This document shows positions 24,931 to 33,976 of a DNA stretch of 64,000 nucleotides, piece by piece; the stretch's first letter is position 1; each line of letters opens with the position of its first letter. The DNA is from Comamonas testosteroni. Lineage in GTDB: Bacteria > Pseudomonadota > Gammaproteobacteria > Burkholderiales > Burkholderiaceae_C. The stretch covers positions 1,178,001-1,242,000 of the forward strand of contig NZ_CP129672.1 in NCBI RefSeq assembly GCF_030505195.1, given 5' to 3'. The notes beneath the pieces are model-generated. The model ran no database searches. It saw nothing but the letters and a program-made list of their open reading frames with translations, and was not told where the DNA came from. The translations under genes and the position numbers were made by a program.

Positions 24931-26195
24931 TTGCCCGCCTCCGCAGCGACTGCAGACTGAGACGCTCCATATTCAGGATCATTCCGCGTTTTATCCACCT
25001 GCGTTGGGTGCTGATTTGATACAGATTTTTGTGGCGATTTGGCATATTTATCGCGATACACCGTCACCTTCTGGCCCGGGGTCAGCACATGGGTGCCTGT
25101 GGCCACCACCTGCATTCCGGGTTGCAGACCCGAGGCAATCACCGCCTCGTTGCCGTCGGCACTGGCAATCTGCACCGGCTGCAGCTTCACCGAGCTGCTG
25201 GCCGCGTCGTACAGCCAGACGGCCGTCCCCTGACCGTTATCGCCCTCCTGGCGCAAGGCCGTGGTTGGCAATTTGATGACCTGGCTGCCAACGGCTTCGC
25301 GGCTCACGCCCATGCCCTCGGGCATGACCTGCACAGTGGCGCCCAGTGCGGGCAGGTCCGCTCCCTGCAGGGCGGCCTTGACCACATAGGTGCGCGTGGC
25401 CGGATCGGCGCTGGCCGCCACCTCACGCACCAGGGCATTGATCACGCGCGACTCATCCGACCAGGGCCTCACCTTCACGCCTTGCCCCGGCTTGATGGCG
25501 CTACGTCGGTCTTCCGGCACGTTGAACACCGCATCGCGCGCGCCATCCTGGGCAATCCGCACCACGGGTGTGCCGGCCGCAACCACCTGACCGGGTTCGG
25601 CCTCCACGCTGGTGACCACGCCATCGGCATCGGCCAGCAACTGGGTGTAGTTCTCCTGATTGGACTGGCTGGAGAGCTGGGCCCGCGCTTGATCGAGCGA
25701 GGCCTGGGCCGCCTTCAGATTGGCCTCGTAGCGTTCCATCTCAGCGGCGCTGATGAAGTTCTGTGCACGCAGGGTACGAAAACGCTTGGCATTCGCCTCG
25801 GCCAGATCGCGCTGCGTGGTGGCCGATGCCAGTTGGGCACGCGCGGCATCGGCACTGAGCTGATAGTCACGCGCATCCAGGCGCGCCAGCACCTGTCCAG
25901 CCTTCACACGCTGGCCCAGTTCCACCTCGCGCCTGGTGATCTTGCCCGCCACGCGAAAGCCGAGGCGAGACTCCACACGGGCCCGCACATCGCCGGAATA
26001 TTCCTGGGCAGATTCGATCTGCCCCTCACCCACGGTCACCAGCTTGACTGCGCGTACCGGCTCGGGCGCAGCCTCCTTCTTGGAACAGGCCGACAACATG
26101 ACAGCAGCCGCCACTATGGACAGCGCAGCCAAGGGCACGGCAGGCCGGCGCGGCAAAGACAACATTGCAAAACGACGAGAAGACGAAACAGCCAT
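24927..26195 (-). CDS. RND pump membrane-fusion (adaptor) lipoprotein
   Basis: About 422 residues from the ATG at 26195. An N-terminal lipobox (VMLSACSKKE) marks lipid anchoring to the inner membrane. The adaptor fold is visible: barrel and lipoyl half-motifs (GFRVAGKITRREVELGQRVKAGQVLARLD and ADGVVTSVEAEPGQVVAAG), a helical hairpin between them with alternating A, Q and E residues, and a beta-barrel/MP domain. It links the RND permease to an outer-membrane channel. The stop overlaps the permease start as ATGA, so the two are translationally coupled. An ATG at 26165 is a possible shorter start. Confidence 0.9.
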   Translation of the reverse strand: MAVSSSRRFAMLSLPRRPAVPLAALSIVAAAVMLSACSKKEAAPEPVRAVKLVTVGEGQIESAQEYSGDVRARVESRLGFRVAGKITRREVELGQRVKAGQVLARLDARDYQLSADAARAQLASATTQRDLAEANAKRFRTLRAQNFISAAEMERYEANLKAAQASLDQARAQLSSQSNQENYTQLLADADGVVTSVEAEPGQVVAAGTPVVRIAQDGARDAVFNVPEDRRSAIKPGQGVKVRPWSDESRVINALVREVAASADPATRTYVVKAALQGADLPALGATVQVMPEGMGVSREAVGSQVIKLPTTALRQEGDNGQGTAVWLYDAASSSVKLQPVQIASADGNEAVIASGLQPGMQVVATGTHVLTPGQKVTVYRDKYAKSPQKSVSNQHPTQVDKTRNDPEYGASQSAVAAEAGK

Positions 26196-26357
26196 GGTGT
26201 TCTGGGCTTGTAAAAAATAGGAAAAGCGCAGCCGCCGGGCAGGCCACTGCACCAAAGTCAGCGCTGATTGTGCACGCACGTGCGCTTGTGCGCCGTCTTT
26301 TTATGGGCTGCCGCAAGCAGGCAAGCCCACCCGGTCCACAATACGGGCGTGAACCAT

Positions 26358-27239
26358 ATGCCCCCAGCAAGCCCCGTCGCCAGTGCGCCGGCCAGCATCA
26401 CCCATTACGAAAATTTTCCCGTCGCCTCCTGGCTGTGCCCGCCACGACTGCGCGCGCCCATCGCCGCCATCTACCACTTTGCGCGCACCGCTGACGATCT
26501 GGCCGACGAAGGCGATCATTGCACAGAGAAGCGCCTGGCACAGTTGCAGCAATATGCCGCCGATCTGCAGCAGCTAGGCAGCGCTGGCGAAGCCGCCATG
26601 CTGATGCGAACCTCTTGGCCCCATGTCTTTGGCCCGCTGGCAGTTCAGGTTCAGACCCATCGTCTGCCCAAGCGATTGCTGGCAGACCTGCTCAGTGCCT
26701 TCGAGCAGGATGTGCGCATGACGGCCGCCCAGACCCGCTACACCGACATGGCCCAGCTGCTGGACTATTGCCGCCGCTCGGCCAACCCGGTCGGCCGCCT
26801 GCTGCTGCATCTGTACGGGGTGGTCAACGCCAAGACACTGATTCAGAGCGACGCCATCTGCACCGCCCTGCAACTCATCAACTTCTGGCAGGATCTGAGC
26901 CAGGACTTGCCGCGCCAGCGCCACTACCTGCCGGATGCCGACCTGGCCCGCCACGGCCTTGTGCGCAGTGCCATCAAGCCGGAAGCAGCGGCATTGACAC
27001 CCGAGCTGCGCTCTTTGCTCGGCGAACTCAACCGCCAGGCCCGCAGCCTGATGATCCATGGGACGCCTTTGGTGCATCAGCTACCCGGCCGAACGGGCTG
27101 GGAACTGCGCCTGGTCGTGCAAGGCGGTCTGCGCATTCTGGACAGACTGGACGCCATGCAGGGACGCAACCTCTATCAGCGCATCAAGCTGAGCAAGCTC
27201 GATATGGTCGCCATGCTCTGGCGAGCCGTGCGCATGTGA
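26358..27239 (+). CDS. hpnC: Squalene synthesis enzyme HpnC (hydroxysqualene synthase)
   Basis: 293 residues of the trans-isoprenyl diphosphate synthase, head-to-head class. Two aspartate-rich motifs are present: ARTADDLADE at about 47-56 and INFWQDLSQD near 178-187. In the three-enzyme bacterial route HpnD makes presqualene diphosphate, HpnC turns it into hydroxysqualene and HpnE reduces that to squalene. It is followed by hpnD and hpnE on the same strand. The ATG at 26358 keeps the family-like N-terminus ITHYENFPVAS; a GTG three codons earlier is possible. It is divergent from the RND adaptor gene across 162 bp. Confidence 0.9.
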   Translation: MPPASPVASAPASITHYENFPVASWLCPPRLRAPIAAIYHFARTADDLADEGDHCTEKRLAQLQQYAADLQQLGSAGEAAMLMRTSWPHVFGPLAVQVQTHRLPKRLLADLLSAFEQDVRMTAAQTRYTDMAQLLDYCRRSANPVGRLLLHLYGVVNAKTLIQSDAICTALQLINFWQDLSQDLPRQRHYLPDADLARHGLVRSAIKPEAAALTPELRSLLGELNRQARSLMIHGTPLVHQLPGRTGWELRLVVQGGLRILDRLDAMQGRNLYQRIKLSKLDMVAMLWRAVRM

Positions 27240-27288
27240 TCGAAAAGATAGCCCCAAACCTCTTATAGGCCTGTGCAAGGCGCAATTG

Positions 27289-27312
27289 AATTTGACATCC
27301 AATTTGACATCC
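27289..27312 (+). repeat. Perfect 12-bp tandem repeat upstream of hpnD
   Basis: AATTTGACATCC occurs twice back to back. It lies 71 bp before the hpnD start. Each copy contains TTGACA, but no -10 hexamer sits at the right distance. A 12-bp period puts the copies on about the same face of the helix, so a tandem regulator site is possible. Confidence 0.6.
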
Positions 27313-27383
27313 AACCAGATGCATACCGCGCATTTCACTGTTGTGTCGGCCAACCGCCCGCGTCATGGGACAATGCTCCCCCT

Positions 27384-28223
27384 ATGAATCCGGATCAGTA
27401 CGTCCAAGACAAAGCCGCCTCTTCAGGCAGCAGCTTCTATTACGCCTTTCTCTTCTTGCCCAAGGAGCGCCGCGCCGCCATCACGGCTTTCTATGCCTTC
27501 TGCCGCGAAGTGGATGACGTGGTCGACGAGGTCACGGATCCCGGCGTGGCAGCCACCAAGCTGGCCTGGTGGAAGACCGAGGTACACAGGGCATTCACCA
27601 GTCAATCCGTCCACCCCGTGATGCAGGCACTGATGCCCCACGCCAAGACCTATGGCATCGAAGAGCGCCATCTGCAGGCCGTCATCGAAGGCTGCCAGAT
27701 GGATCTGGATCAGACCCGCTATCTGGACTTTGCCGGCCTGCAGCGCTACTGCCACCTGGTCGCCGGAGTGGTCGGCGAGGTCGCTGCCCGCATCTTCGGC
27801 CAGACCGAGGAGCGCACCACCGAATACGCCCACACGCTGGGCCAGGCTCTGCAGCTGACCAACATCATCCGCGATGTGGGCGAAGACGCCATGCGCGGAC
27901 GCATCTACCTGCCCATCAGCGAGCTGCAGCAGTTCGACGTCAAGGCCCACGAAATCAACAAGCGCGAGTACTCGGATCGCTTCACTGCACTGATGCGCTT
28001 TCAGGCCGAGCGTGCCCACAGCCTGTATGACAAGGCGCTGGGCCTGCTGCCGGACGCCGATCGTCACGCACAAAAGCCCGGCCTGATGATGGCGAGCATC
28101 TATCGCACCCTGCTGCGCGAAATCGAGTCAGAGAACTTCCAGGTGCTGCACCAGCGCATCAGCCTCACGCCACTGCGCAAGTTCTGGCTGGTCTGGAAAA
28201 TGCAGGCACTGGGCCGCATGTAA
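27384..28223 (+). CDS. hpnD: Presqualene diphosphate synthase HpnD
   Basis: 279 residues from the ATG at 27384, the usual family start (MNPDQYVQDKAASSGSSFYYAFLFLP). Asp-rich motifs CREVDDVVDE (about 36-45) and TNIIRDVGED (about 158-167) bind the diphosphates through magnesium. It condenses two farnesyl diphosphates to presqualene diphosphate. It is 144 bp downstream of hpnC and 7 bp upstream of hpnE. A frame extension upstream is open for 37 codons but covers the tandem repeat and is not protein-like. Confidence 0.93.
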   Translation: MNPDQYVQDKAASSGSSFYYAFLFLPKERRAAITAFYAFCREVDDVVDEVTDPGVAATKLAWWKTEVHRAFTSQSVHPVMQALMPHAKTYGIEERHLQAVIEGCQMDLDQTRYLDFAGLQRYCHLVAGVVGEVAARIFGQTEERTTEYAHTLGQALQLTNIIRDVGEDAMRGRIYLPISELQQFDVKAHEINKREYSDRFTALMRFQAERAHSLYDKALGLLPDADRHAQKPGLMMASIYRTLLREIESENFQVLHQRISLTPLRKFWLVWKMQALGRM

Positions 28224-28230
28224 GCGCGCC

Positions 28231-29577
28231 ATGCAAGTTGCCATCATCGGTGGCGGCTGGGCCGGCATGGCTGCCGCAGTACAGCTCTCGCTCAGCGGTC
28301 ATCGGCCCACGGTTTTCGAAGCCGGCCGCCAGCTGGGTGGCCGGGCCCGCAATCTGGGACTGCCAGGCGGCACCATCGCCGACAACGGCCAGCACATTCT
28401 GATCGGAGCCTATGCCGAATGCCTGAGGCTCATGCGCGTCGTGGGTGCAGCGCCAGAGCATGCCCTGCTGCGCAGGCCACTGGCCATGCGCTACGCCGAT
28501 GGCAGCGGCCTGTCCTTCCCCAACCTACCAGCGCCGCTGGACGCCCTCGTCGGCATTGCCAGCGCCCGCGGCTGGTCACTTCGCGAACGTGCCGCCCTGC
28601 TGGCGCGCGCCCTGCGCTGGCGAATTCAGGGCTTTCGCTGCGCAGACCAGGCCACCGTGGCCGACATCTGCAACGGTCTGCCAAAGCGCCTGCTCGATGA
28701 GTTCATCGAACCTCTTTGCGTATCAGCCCTCAACCTGCCAGCCTCGCAGGCAAATGGCAGCATCTTCTTGCGTGTGCTGCATGACGCCCTGTTCGCGGGC
28801 ACAGGCGGCTCGCACTTTATGGTGCCACGCCGCGGCCTTGGCGATATCTTTCCCATCCCGGCTGCGCAATGGCTGCAAGGCCGCGGCCATGCGGTGCATA
28901 CGGCCAGCCGCATTCAGGAGCTGATTCCACATGGCCGGCAATGGCTGCTGCGTGCATCCAACGCGGCACTGACACCAGCGCTTGAGCAATCGCGCTTCGA
29001 TGCCGTGCTGCTGGCCTGCTCACCTCAGGAAGCCGCCCGCCTGGCCCTGCTGGCTGCCGAAGACCAGCGACTTCCCGCACGCGACGGCGTGCATTACCAG
29101 CACTGGGCACAGACCGCGCAGGCGCTGGAGCACACGGCCATTGCCACGGTCTATGCGCGCACCTGCCATCGCCTTGCAGCCGAGTTGCCCTGGCTTGCAC
29201 TGCAGCCTGACGAGCAGGCTCCTGCCCAGTTTGTGTTTGACCGCGGGCACCTGCAGCCCTCCGATACCGTCCAGCAAGGTCTGATGGCTTTTGTCGTCAG
29301 CGACTGCCGCACGGACCGCGAAACACTGGAGCAGCAGGTGCTGGATCAAGCCCGTCAACAGCTGGGCTGGCAGGACATTCAAGCTGTGCTGACCGTGGTT
29401 GAAAAGCGCGCCACATTTGCCTGCAGACCCGGCGTGAAACGCCCTGACTTAGAACTTGGCCATGGCCTCTGGGCTTGCGGCGACTATGTGAACGGACCCT
29501 ACCCGGCGACGCTGGAAGGCGCCGTACGTTGCGGACTCGCGGCGGCTGAGGAGCTGGCCCGGATGGACCAAGGCTGA
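28231..29577 (+). CDS. hpnE: Hydroxysqualene dehydroxylase HpnE
   Basis: 448 residues with an N-terminal FAD-binding Rossmann fold (VAIIGGGWAGMAAAVQLSLSG at about 3-23, EAGRQLGGRAR at 31-41) and a C-terminal FAD-contact region (LWACGDYVNGPYPATLEGAVRCG). It belongs to the amine oxidase-like/phytoene desaturase superfamily and catalyses the last step to squalene. It begins 8 nt after the hpnD stop, so translation is probably linked. No squalene-hopene cyclase gene follows; the next gene is a Bug receptor. Confidence 0.92.
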   Translation: MQVAIIGGGWAGMAAAVQLSLSGHRPTVFEAGRQLGGRARNLGLPGGTIADNGQHILIGAYAECLRLMRVVGAAPEHALLRRPLAMRYADGSGLSFPNLPAPLDALVGIASARGWSLRERAALLARALRWRIQGFRCADQATVADICNGLPKRLLDEFIEPLCVSALNLPASQANGSIFLRVLHDALFAGTGGSHFMVPRRGLGDIFPIPAAQWLQGRGHAVHTASRIQELIPHGRQWLLRASNAALTPALEQSRFDAVLLACSPQEAARLALLAAEDQRLPARDGVHYQHWAQTAQALEHTAIATVYARTCHRLAAELPWLALQPDEQAPAQFVFDRGHLQPSDTVQQGLMAFVVSDCRTDRETLEQQVLDQARQQLGWQDIQAVLTVVEKRATFACRPGVKRPDLELGHGLWACGDYVNGPYPATLEGAVRCGLAAAEELARMDQG

Positions 29578-29639
29578 GCAGCTCTAGAGCAAACCCTATC
29601 AGCACAATCCTGATATCTGGATAGTCCTGCTGAACCAAG

Positions 29640-29659
29640 TTTGACAGCGATTTGACAGC
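29640..29659 (+). repeat. Direct repeat TTTGACAGC upstream of an orphan Bug gene
   Basis: TTTGACAGC occurs at 29640-29648 and 29651-29659, spaced by one helical turn (11 bp). It resembles the TTTGACATCC repeat upstream of hpnD. No -10 element fits either TTGACA, so a tandem operator is more likely than a promoter. Confidence 0.5.
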
Positions 29660-29726
29660 CACAGTTGCAACCATGCTCGAAGAGGTAATCTCTCAGCCGT
29701 ATAAAGCCAAAAGCAACGGAGACAAC

Positions 29727-30749
29727 ATGGCATCCACGTTCGACAAATCCACTCGCGAGATTCTGAGCATCTCGCGCCGCCATCTGCTGACCGGCGCCGG
29801 AGCCCTGGCCTGCAGCAGCCTGCTGCCTGGCATGGCCCGCGCTGCCGATGACAGCTGGCCCAACCGCCCGATTCGCTTTGTCGTGCCGTTTGCGCCCGGC
29901 GGCAGCTCTGAAATCGTGGCCCGCTCCACCGCCGCAGAGCTGTCCAAGACCATCGGTCAGAACGTATTCGTGGACAACAAGCCCGGCGCTGCGGGCAATA
30001 TCGCCATGCAGGAAGTGGCTCGCGCCGACGACCAGAGCACGGTCATCCTCGGCCATATCGGCACCCTGGCCGTCAACCCCTATATTTTTGACAAGCTGCC
30101 CTGGGACCCGAAAAAGGACTTTGTGCCCGTGAGCCTGCTAGCCAAGGTGCCCAGCCTCTATGTGGTGCACCCCGATCTGCCCGTCAAGAACATTGCCGAT
30201 CTGGTGGCCTATGCCAAGAAGAACCCTGGCAAGCTCAGCTATGGCTCGGCCGGCAACGGCAGCGCGGGTCATCTGGCCTTCGAATATCTGAAGATGACGG
30301 CCGACATCTTCATGCTCCACGTGCCTTATCGCGGCACCGGCCCCATGATGACCGACCTGCTCTCGGGCCGTCTTGATGCGGCCTCGGTCGGCGCCGCCGC
30401 GCTGCTGCCCTTCATCAAGGCCGGCAAGGTGCGCTGCATCGCCACCGGTTCGACCAAGCGCCTGCCACAGCTGCCCGATGTGCCCACGGTGGCCGAGCAG
30501 GGCTTTCCCGGCTTCGAGATGACCCAGTGGTACGGCATGTTGGCCCCTTCCAGCCTGCCTCGCGCCCATGTGGACAAGCTGGCCGCAGAATGCGCCAAGG
30601 CCGTCAAGGCACCCGATGCGCTCAAGCGCCTGCAAGGCGACGCGGCCGAACCCATTGGAAGCACGCCAGAACAGTTTGCCCAGTTCATCGCCACCGAGCA
30701 GAACCGCTGGCAAAAAGTGCTCAAGCGCGCACAGGTGAAACCGGGTTGA
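29727..30749 (+). CDS. Bug/TctC-family receptor, probably Tat-exported
   Basis: 340 residues from the ATG at 29727, which has CGGAG about 6 nt upstream. The long N-region with SRRHLLTGAGALACSS looks like a twin-arginine signal, ending near MARAAD. The mature protein shows WPNRPIRFVVPFAPGGSSEIVAR, VFVDNKPGAAGN and VPYRGTGPMMTD, the Bug ligand-loop motifs. It stands alone: no TctAB, enzyme or regulator gene adjoins it on this strand, so it may serve a distant transporter or a sensor. The ligand is unknown. Confidence 0.87.
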   Translation: MASTFDKSTREILSISRRHLLTGAGALACSSLLPGMARAADDSWPNRPIRFVVPFAPGGSSEIVARSTAAELSKTIGQNVFVDNKPGAAGNIAMQEVARADDQSTVILGHIGTLAVNPYIFDKLPWDPKKDFVPVSLLAKVPSLYVVHPDLPVKNIADLVAYAKKNPGKLSYGSAGNGSAGHLAFEYLKMTADIFMLHVPYRGTGPMMTDLLSGRLDAASVGAAALLPFIKAGKVRCIATGSTKRLPQLPDVPTVAEQGFPGFEMTQWYGMLAPSSLPRAHVDKLAAECAKAVKAPDALKRLQGDAAEPIGSTPEQFAQFIATEQNRWQKVLKRAQVKPG

Positions 30750-30871
30750 ACCCCGAGGTGCCGCCCCTTCCCCCTTCGTTTCGGAAGGGGGGCGAGATCC
30801 TCAATGCAGGGCAGACCTTGCTCGATGCCCTGAGTCGGTCAGCCCTTATGGCGCACAGTTCGTGGCGCAGC

Positions 30872-31087
30872 TCAGTGGCTCTCTATCCACCACTGGATGA
30901 TGATCTTGGCGATATAGCCCACAAAGCCCACACCCAGGCCTAGGCAAATCACAAAGGTGCCGAACTTGCCTGCCTTGGACTGACGCGCCAGCTGCAGGAT
31001 GATGAACACCATGAACAAGATGAAGGCACCCACGCCCCATGTCAGGAAAAAGTGGGCGATCTGCTCTTCCGTATAACCGAATATCAC
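30872..31087 (-). CDS. DUF2788 small membrane protein
   Basis: 71 residues with two predicted membrane helices (HFFLTWGVGAFILFMVFIILQLA and FGTFVICLGLGVGFVGYIAKIIIQW, each given here in running text only) and a short basic loop RQSKAGKFG between them. It matches the DUF2788 family, found mainly in beta- and gammaproteobacteria and of unknown function. It lies about 50 bp downstream of a DUF2189 membrane protein gene on the same strand and may share its transcript. Confidence 0.8.
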   Translation of the reverse strand: MIFGYTEEQIAHFFLTWGVGAFILFMVFIILQLARQSKAGKFGTFVICLGLGVGFVGYIAKIIIQWWIESH

Positions 31088-31134
31088 GACAACCAGGTCC
31101 TTACAGCCCTTGCCAGGCCCTGGTCGCGCAGCGC

Positions 31135-31983
31135 TCAGACGGCAGGCGCTATCGCTTCATCCCTGGCAGGGAATGCCGAGGCATCCACCAGGTCTCGATA
31201 GGCGTGCCAGCTGGCATGGCCCAGCAAGGGCATCACAACCACCAGCCCCAGCAGATAGCTGCCAAGGCCCAGCAAAGTCAACATCACAATCAGTGCCGCC
31301 CACAAGGCCATGGGGCCCGGGTTGGCCAGCACCACGGACCAACTGGTCAGCACGGCCTGGCGCACGGTCACTCGCCTGTCCAGCATCAGCGGCATCGCCA
31401 CCACGCTGGACGCAAAAATCGGAGCAGCCAGAAAGCTGCCCAAAGCCATCCATTGCACAAACAGCTGACCGTCCCTGGCCAGCACCACATGCGCAATGAA
31501 ATCCTGCAGGGTCTGCACCCGCACAGGTGACATCACAGTGATCAGCGATGCCGAAATCAGCACCCAGCCCGTGGCCGCCAGCGCCAGCAAGGCACCGAAC
31601 CTGACCATGCACCAGTACCCGCCCCGCCCCGTGGCATGGCAGCTTTGCCATTGCGTCCAGGTGCGGCGGATCAGACCCCAGTCTGCCACCTCGCCGCGTT
31701 CGACGGCCCTGCTTATGGCGTAGAGGCTGGTTGCCACCAGAGGCCCCACCACCAGAAAGCCCGACAAGGCTCCTGCCATCAACCAGAAGCGATTGTGCCC
31801 CAGGGTCAGGATGGCTGCACCGATCAGGATCAAGGCCAGACCATGCGCCAGACTGATTAACGGAGCGTTAGAAATGTCCTGCAAGGCTCTGGACAGCCAA
31901 ACCAGAGGCCGGCTCCAGGCAATGGTTCGCACAGGTGCCAGCGGAGGCGGCGTGAGAAGGCAGGCAGACAGACAGGTAGGCAT
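31135..31983 (-). CDS. DUF2189 integral membrane protein
   Basis: 282 residues with six or so hydrophobic helices. The conserved pieces of DUF2189 are visible: RALQDISNAPLISLAHGLAL near the N-terminus, a VERGEVADWGLIRRTW loop in the middle, and GHASWHAYRDLVD at the C-terminus. Members are uncharacterised inner-membrane proteins sometimes linked to cytochrome oxidase neighbourhoods; nothing here supports that link. The ATG at 31983 is preferred over a start nine codons earlier. The next gene upstream (HAD hydrolase) ends 45 bp away on the same strand. Confidence 0.8.
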   Translation of the reverse strand: MPTCLSACLLTPPPLAPVRTIAWSRPLVWLSRALQDISNAPLISLAHGLALILIGAAILTLGHNRFWLMAGALSGFLVVGPLVATSLYAISRAVERGEVADWGLIRRTWTQWQSCHATGRGGYWCMVRFGALLALAATGWVLISASLITVMSPVRVQTLQDFIAHVVLARDGQLFVQWMALGSFLAAPIFASSVVAMPLMLDRRVTVRQAVLTSWSVVLANPGPMALWAALIVMLTLLGLGSYLLGLVVVMPLLGHASWHAYRDLVDASAFPARDEAIAPAV

Positions 31984-32028
31984 AGGCGGTCCTTCTTCGC
32001 TGACCCGCAAAGCTTTCCCTCGTCCCGG

Positions 32029-32778
32029 TCAACGATCTGCCAGCCCCTGACACAACTGCCAAAGGCTGGCGACTGTGACGTGGGGTTCAGGACCCACGCA
32101 AGGCCATGCTACCTGCCCGCGGTTGAGCCAGACTGCGTGCATACCCGCATCCATGGCGCCCCGGGCATCCAGCTGCGCATCGTCGCCGATGTGCAGCACA
32201 TGCTCTGGAGCCACGCCGGCCGCATCCGCTGCCGCCTGAAAAAAACGCGTCTCGGGCTTGGCCATGCCGGCTGCGCTGGCAGACAGCGAGGCGCGAAAAT
32301 GCTCGCCGATACCCACCACATGCACATTCGCATTGCCATTGGACAGGGCCACCACAGGCCAGCGCTGCGAGAGAAACTGCAGCGCCGGCAAGGCATCGTC
32401 AAACAGCTCAACGCGCTGGCGAGCGGCAAAGAACTCCTCGAAGGCCGGTTCGGCCAAGGCGGGATCGTCACCGGCCCTGGTCAGCGCCAGTCGGATGGAC
32501 TCGCGGCGCAGGCCGCTGAGATCGGCCTTCAGATCCGGGCGCAGTGCAACGATTTCATGGCGCAAGGCGCGCACCTTGTCCGTATCGCCCAGGTGCTCGG
32601 CCGTACCGGGGGCATGCTGCGCGAGCCACTGCAGCAAAATGGCCTCTGCCTTGGCAATCGTGGGCCAGATGGGCCAGAGCGTGTCGTCCAGATCCAGGCT
32701 GATGGCGCGAATCTGGCCGCTGTGGCGCAGGCGCTGGAGAGTTTCAATGGCAAGGGCTGTGGTGTCTTGGGATTGCAT
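32029..32778 (-). CDS. HAD-superfamily hydrolase
   Basis: 249 residues. Motif I is DLDDTLWPIWP with the nucleophilic aspartate near residue 29; motif II is VVALSNGNA; the motif III lysine is in GMAKPETRFF; motif IV is HIGDDAQLDARGAMDAG. The helical cap between motifs I and II suits a small phosphorylated substrate (phosphoglycolate-like or nucleotide phosphatase). It is divergent from hemH with 72 bp between the starts. No specific substrate can be named. Confidence 0.87.
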   Translation of the reverse strand: MQSQDTTALAIETLQRLRHSGQIRAISLDLDDTLWPIWPTIAKAEAILLQWLAQHAPGTAEHLGDTDKVRALRHEIVALRPDLKADLSGLRRESIRLALTRAGDDPALAEPAFEEFFAARQRVELFDDALPALQFLSQRWPVVALSNGNANVHVVGIGEHFRASLSASAAGMAKPETRFFQAAADAAGVAPEHVLHIGDDAQLDARGAMDAGMHAVWLNRGQVAWPCVGPEPHVTVASLWQLCQGLADR

Positions 32779-32850
32779 GCCCGAAGAATAGCGGCCCGGC
32801 TAATGCCGCAAAGCGGCTGCGCCTATCCGATTAGCTGACACAATTGCGCC

Positions 32851-33948
32851 ATGCCATCACGCTTTGCGCCCGAACCCCGCTTCCGCCACGATCAATCCGC
32901 ACGCACCGGCATCCTGCTGTGCAATTTGGGCACGCCGGCCGCGCCCACGGCCGCCGCAGTGCGCCCCTATCTGGCGGAGTTTCTCGGTGACGATCGGGTG
33001 GTCGAGATTCCCAAGCTCGCCTGGTGGCCGATTCTGCACGGCATCATCCTGCGCACCCGCCCGGCCAAGTCGGCTGCCAAGTACGCTACCGTCTGGCATG
33101 AAAAGGACGGCTCCCCGCTACTGCACTGGACCACGCGCCAGGCCACTTTGCTGCGCGGCTGGCTGGGCGAGCGCGGCCACAATGTGCTGGTTCTGCCGGC
33201 CATGCGCTATGGCACGCCGTCCATTGCGGCCCAGTTGGATGCACTCAAGAAAGACGGCGTGACGCGCATCCTGATTCTGCCGCTGTACCCCCAGTACTCG
33301 GGCACGACCACGGCCAGCGTGTTCGACGCCGTCTACGACTGGGCCAGGACCCAGCGCCATATTCCCGAGCTGCGTTTCGTCAACCGCTACCACGACCATG
33401 CCGGCTATATCGAAGCGCTGGCACAGCGCATCGAAGCACACTGGCGCGGCCACGGCCGCGGGGACAAGCTGGTCATGAGTTTTCATGGCGTGCCCGAGCG
33501 CACCTTGCATCTGGCCGACCCCTATCACTGCGAATCGCACAAGACGGCACGCCTGCTGGCCGAACGGCTCAAGCTCGGCAACGAGCAGTATCTGGTGACC
33601 TTCCAGTCGCGCTTTGGCAAGGCCAAATGGCTGGAGCCCTATACCGAACCCTCGCTGATTGCCATGGCCCAGGCTGGCACCCGGCGCGTCGATGTGGTCT
33701 GCCCCGGCTTTACCAGCGACTGTCTGGAGACGTTGGAGGAAATCAAGCAGGAAGCGCGTGAAGCCTTTTTGCATGCGGGCGGCCAGCAGTTCGAGTACAT
33801 AGACTGCCTCAACGACAGTGCACCCTGGATCACCGCACTCAGCGATATTGCCCAGCAGCATATGCAAGGCTGGCCCACCGGGCGCGAGGACGATGCCGAG
33901 CTCAAGGCCCGCGCCCAGCACGCCAAGGCGGCCGGCGCGCCGCAGTAG
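32851..33948 (+). CDS. hemH: Ferrochelatase
   Basis: 365 residues, the length expected in betaproteobacteria. It inserts ferrous iron into protoporphyrin IX, the last step of heme synthesis. Signatures: GILLCNLGTPAAPT at the N-terminus, LPLYPQYSGTTTASVFD, the active-site histidine in SFHGVPERT, and the closing region VVCPGFTSDCLETLEEI with the catalytic-region glutamates. It stands alone, divergent from a HAD hydrolase; the following LysR gene begins 46 bp later and probably belongs to the next cluster. Confidence 0.95.
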   Translation: MPSRFAPEPRFRHDQSARTGILLCNLGTPAAPTAAAVRPYLAEFLGDDRVVEIPKLAWWPILHGIILRTRPAKSAAKYATVWHEKDGSPLLHWTTRQATLLRGWLGERGHNVLVLPAMRYGTPSIAAQLDALKKDGVTRILILPLYPQYSGTTTASVFDAVYDWARTQRHIPELRFVNRYHDHAGYIEALAQRIEAHWRGHGRGDKLVMSFHGVPERTLHLADPYHCESHKTARLLAERLKLGNEQYLVTFQSRFGKAKWLEPYTEPSLIAMAQAGTRRVDVVCPGFTSDCLETLEEIKQEAREAFLHAGGQQFEYIDCLNDSAPWITALSDIAQQHMQGWPTGREDDAELKARAQHAKAAGAPQ

Positions 33949-33976
33949 GCGGCCATCGAACGAACTGGCACGGCAT

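Noticed and set aside
22273..24960. Long open frame (895 codons) antisense to the RND pump gene
   Set aside because: Composition is H-, Q-, G- and R-rich with no domain and mirrors codon bias of the real gene on the other strand; same for long antisense frames at 3024-4817, 1497-2579, 40455-42071 and 56877-59147.
29640..29675. Sigma-70 promoter using TTGACA before the orphan Bug gene
   Set aside because: No acceptable -10 hexamer lies 16-18 bp downstream of either TTGACA.
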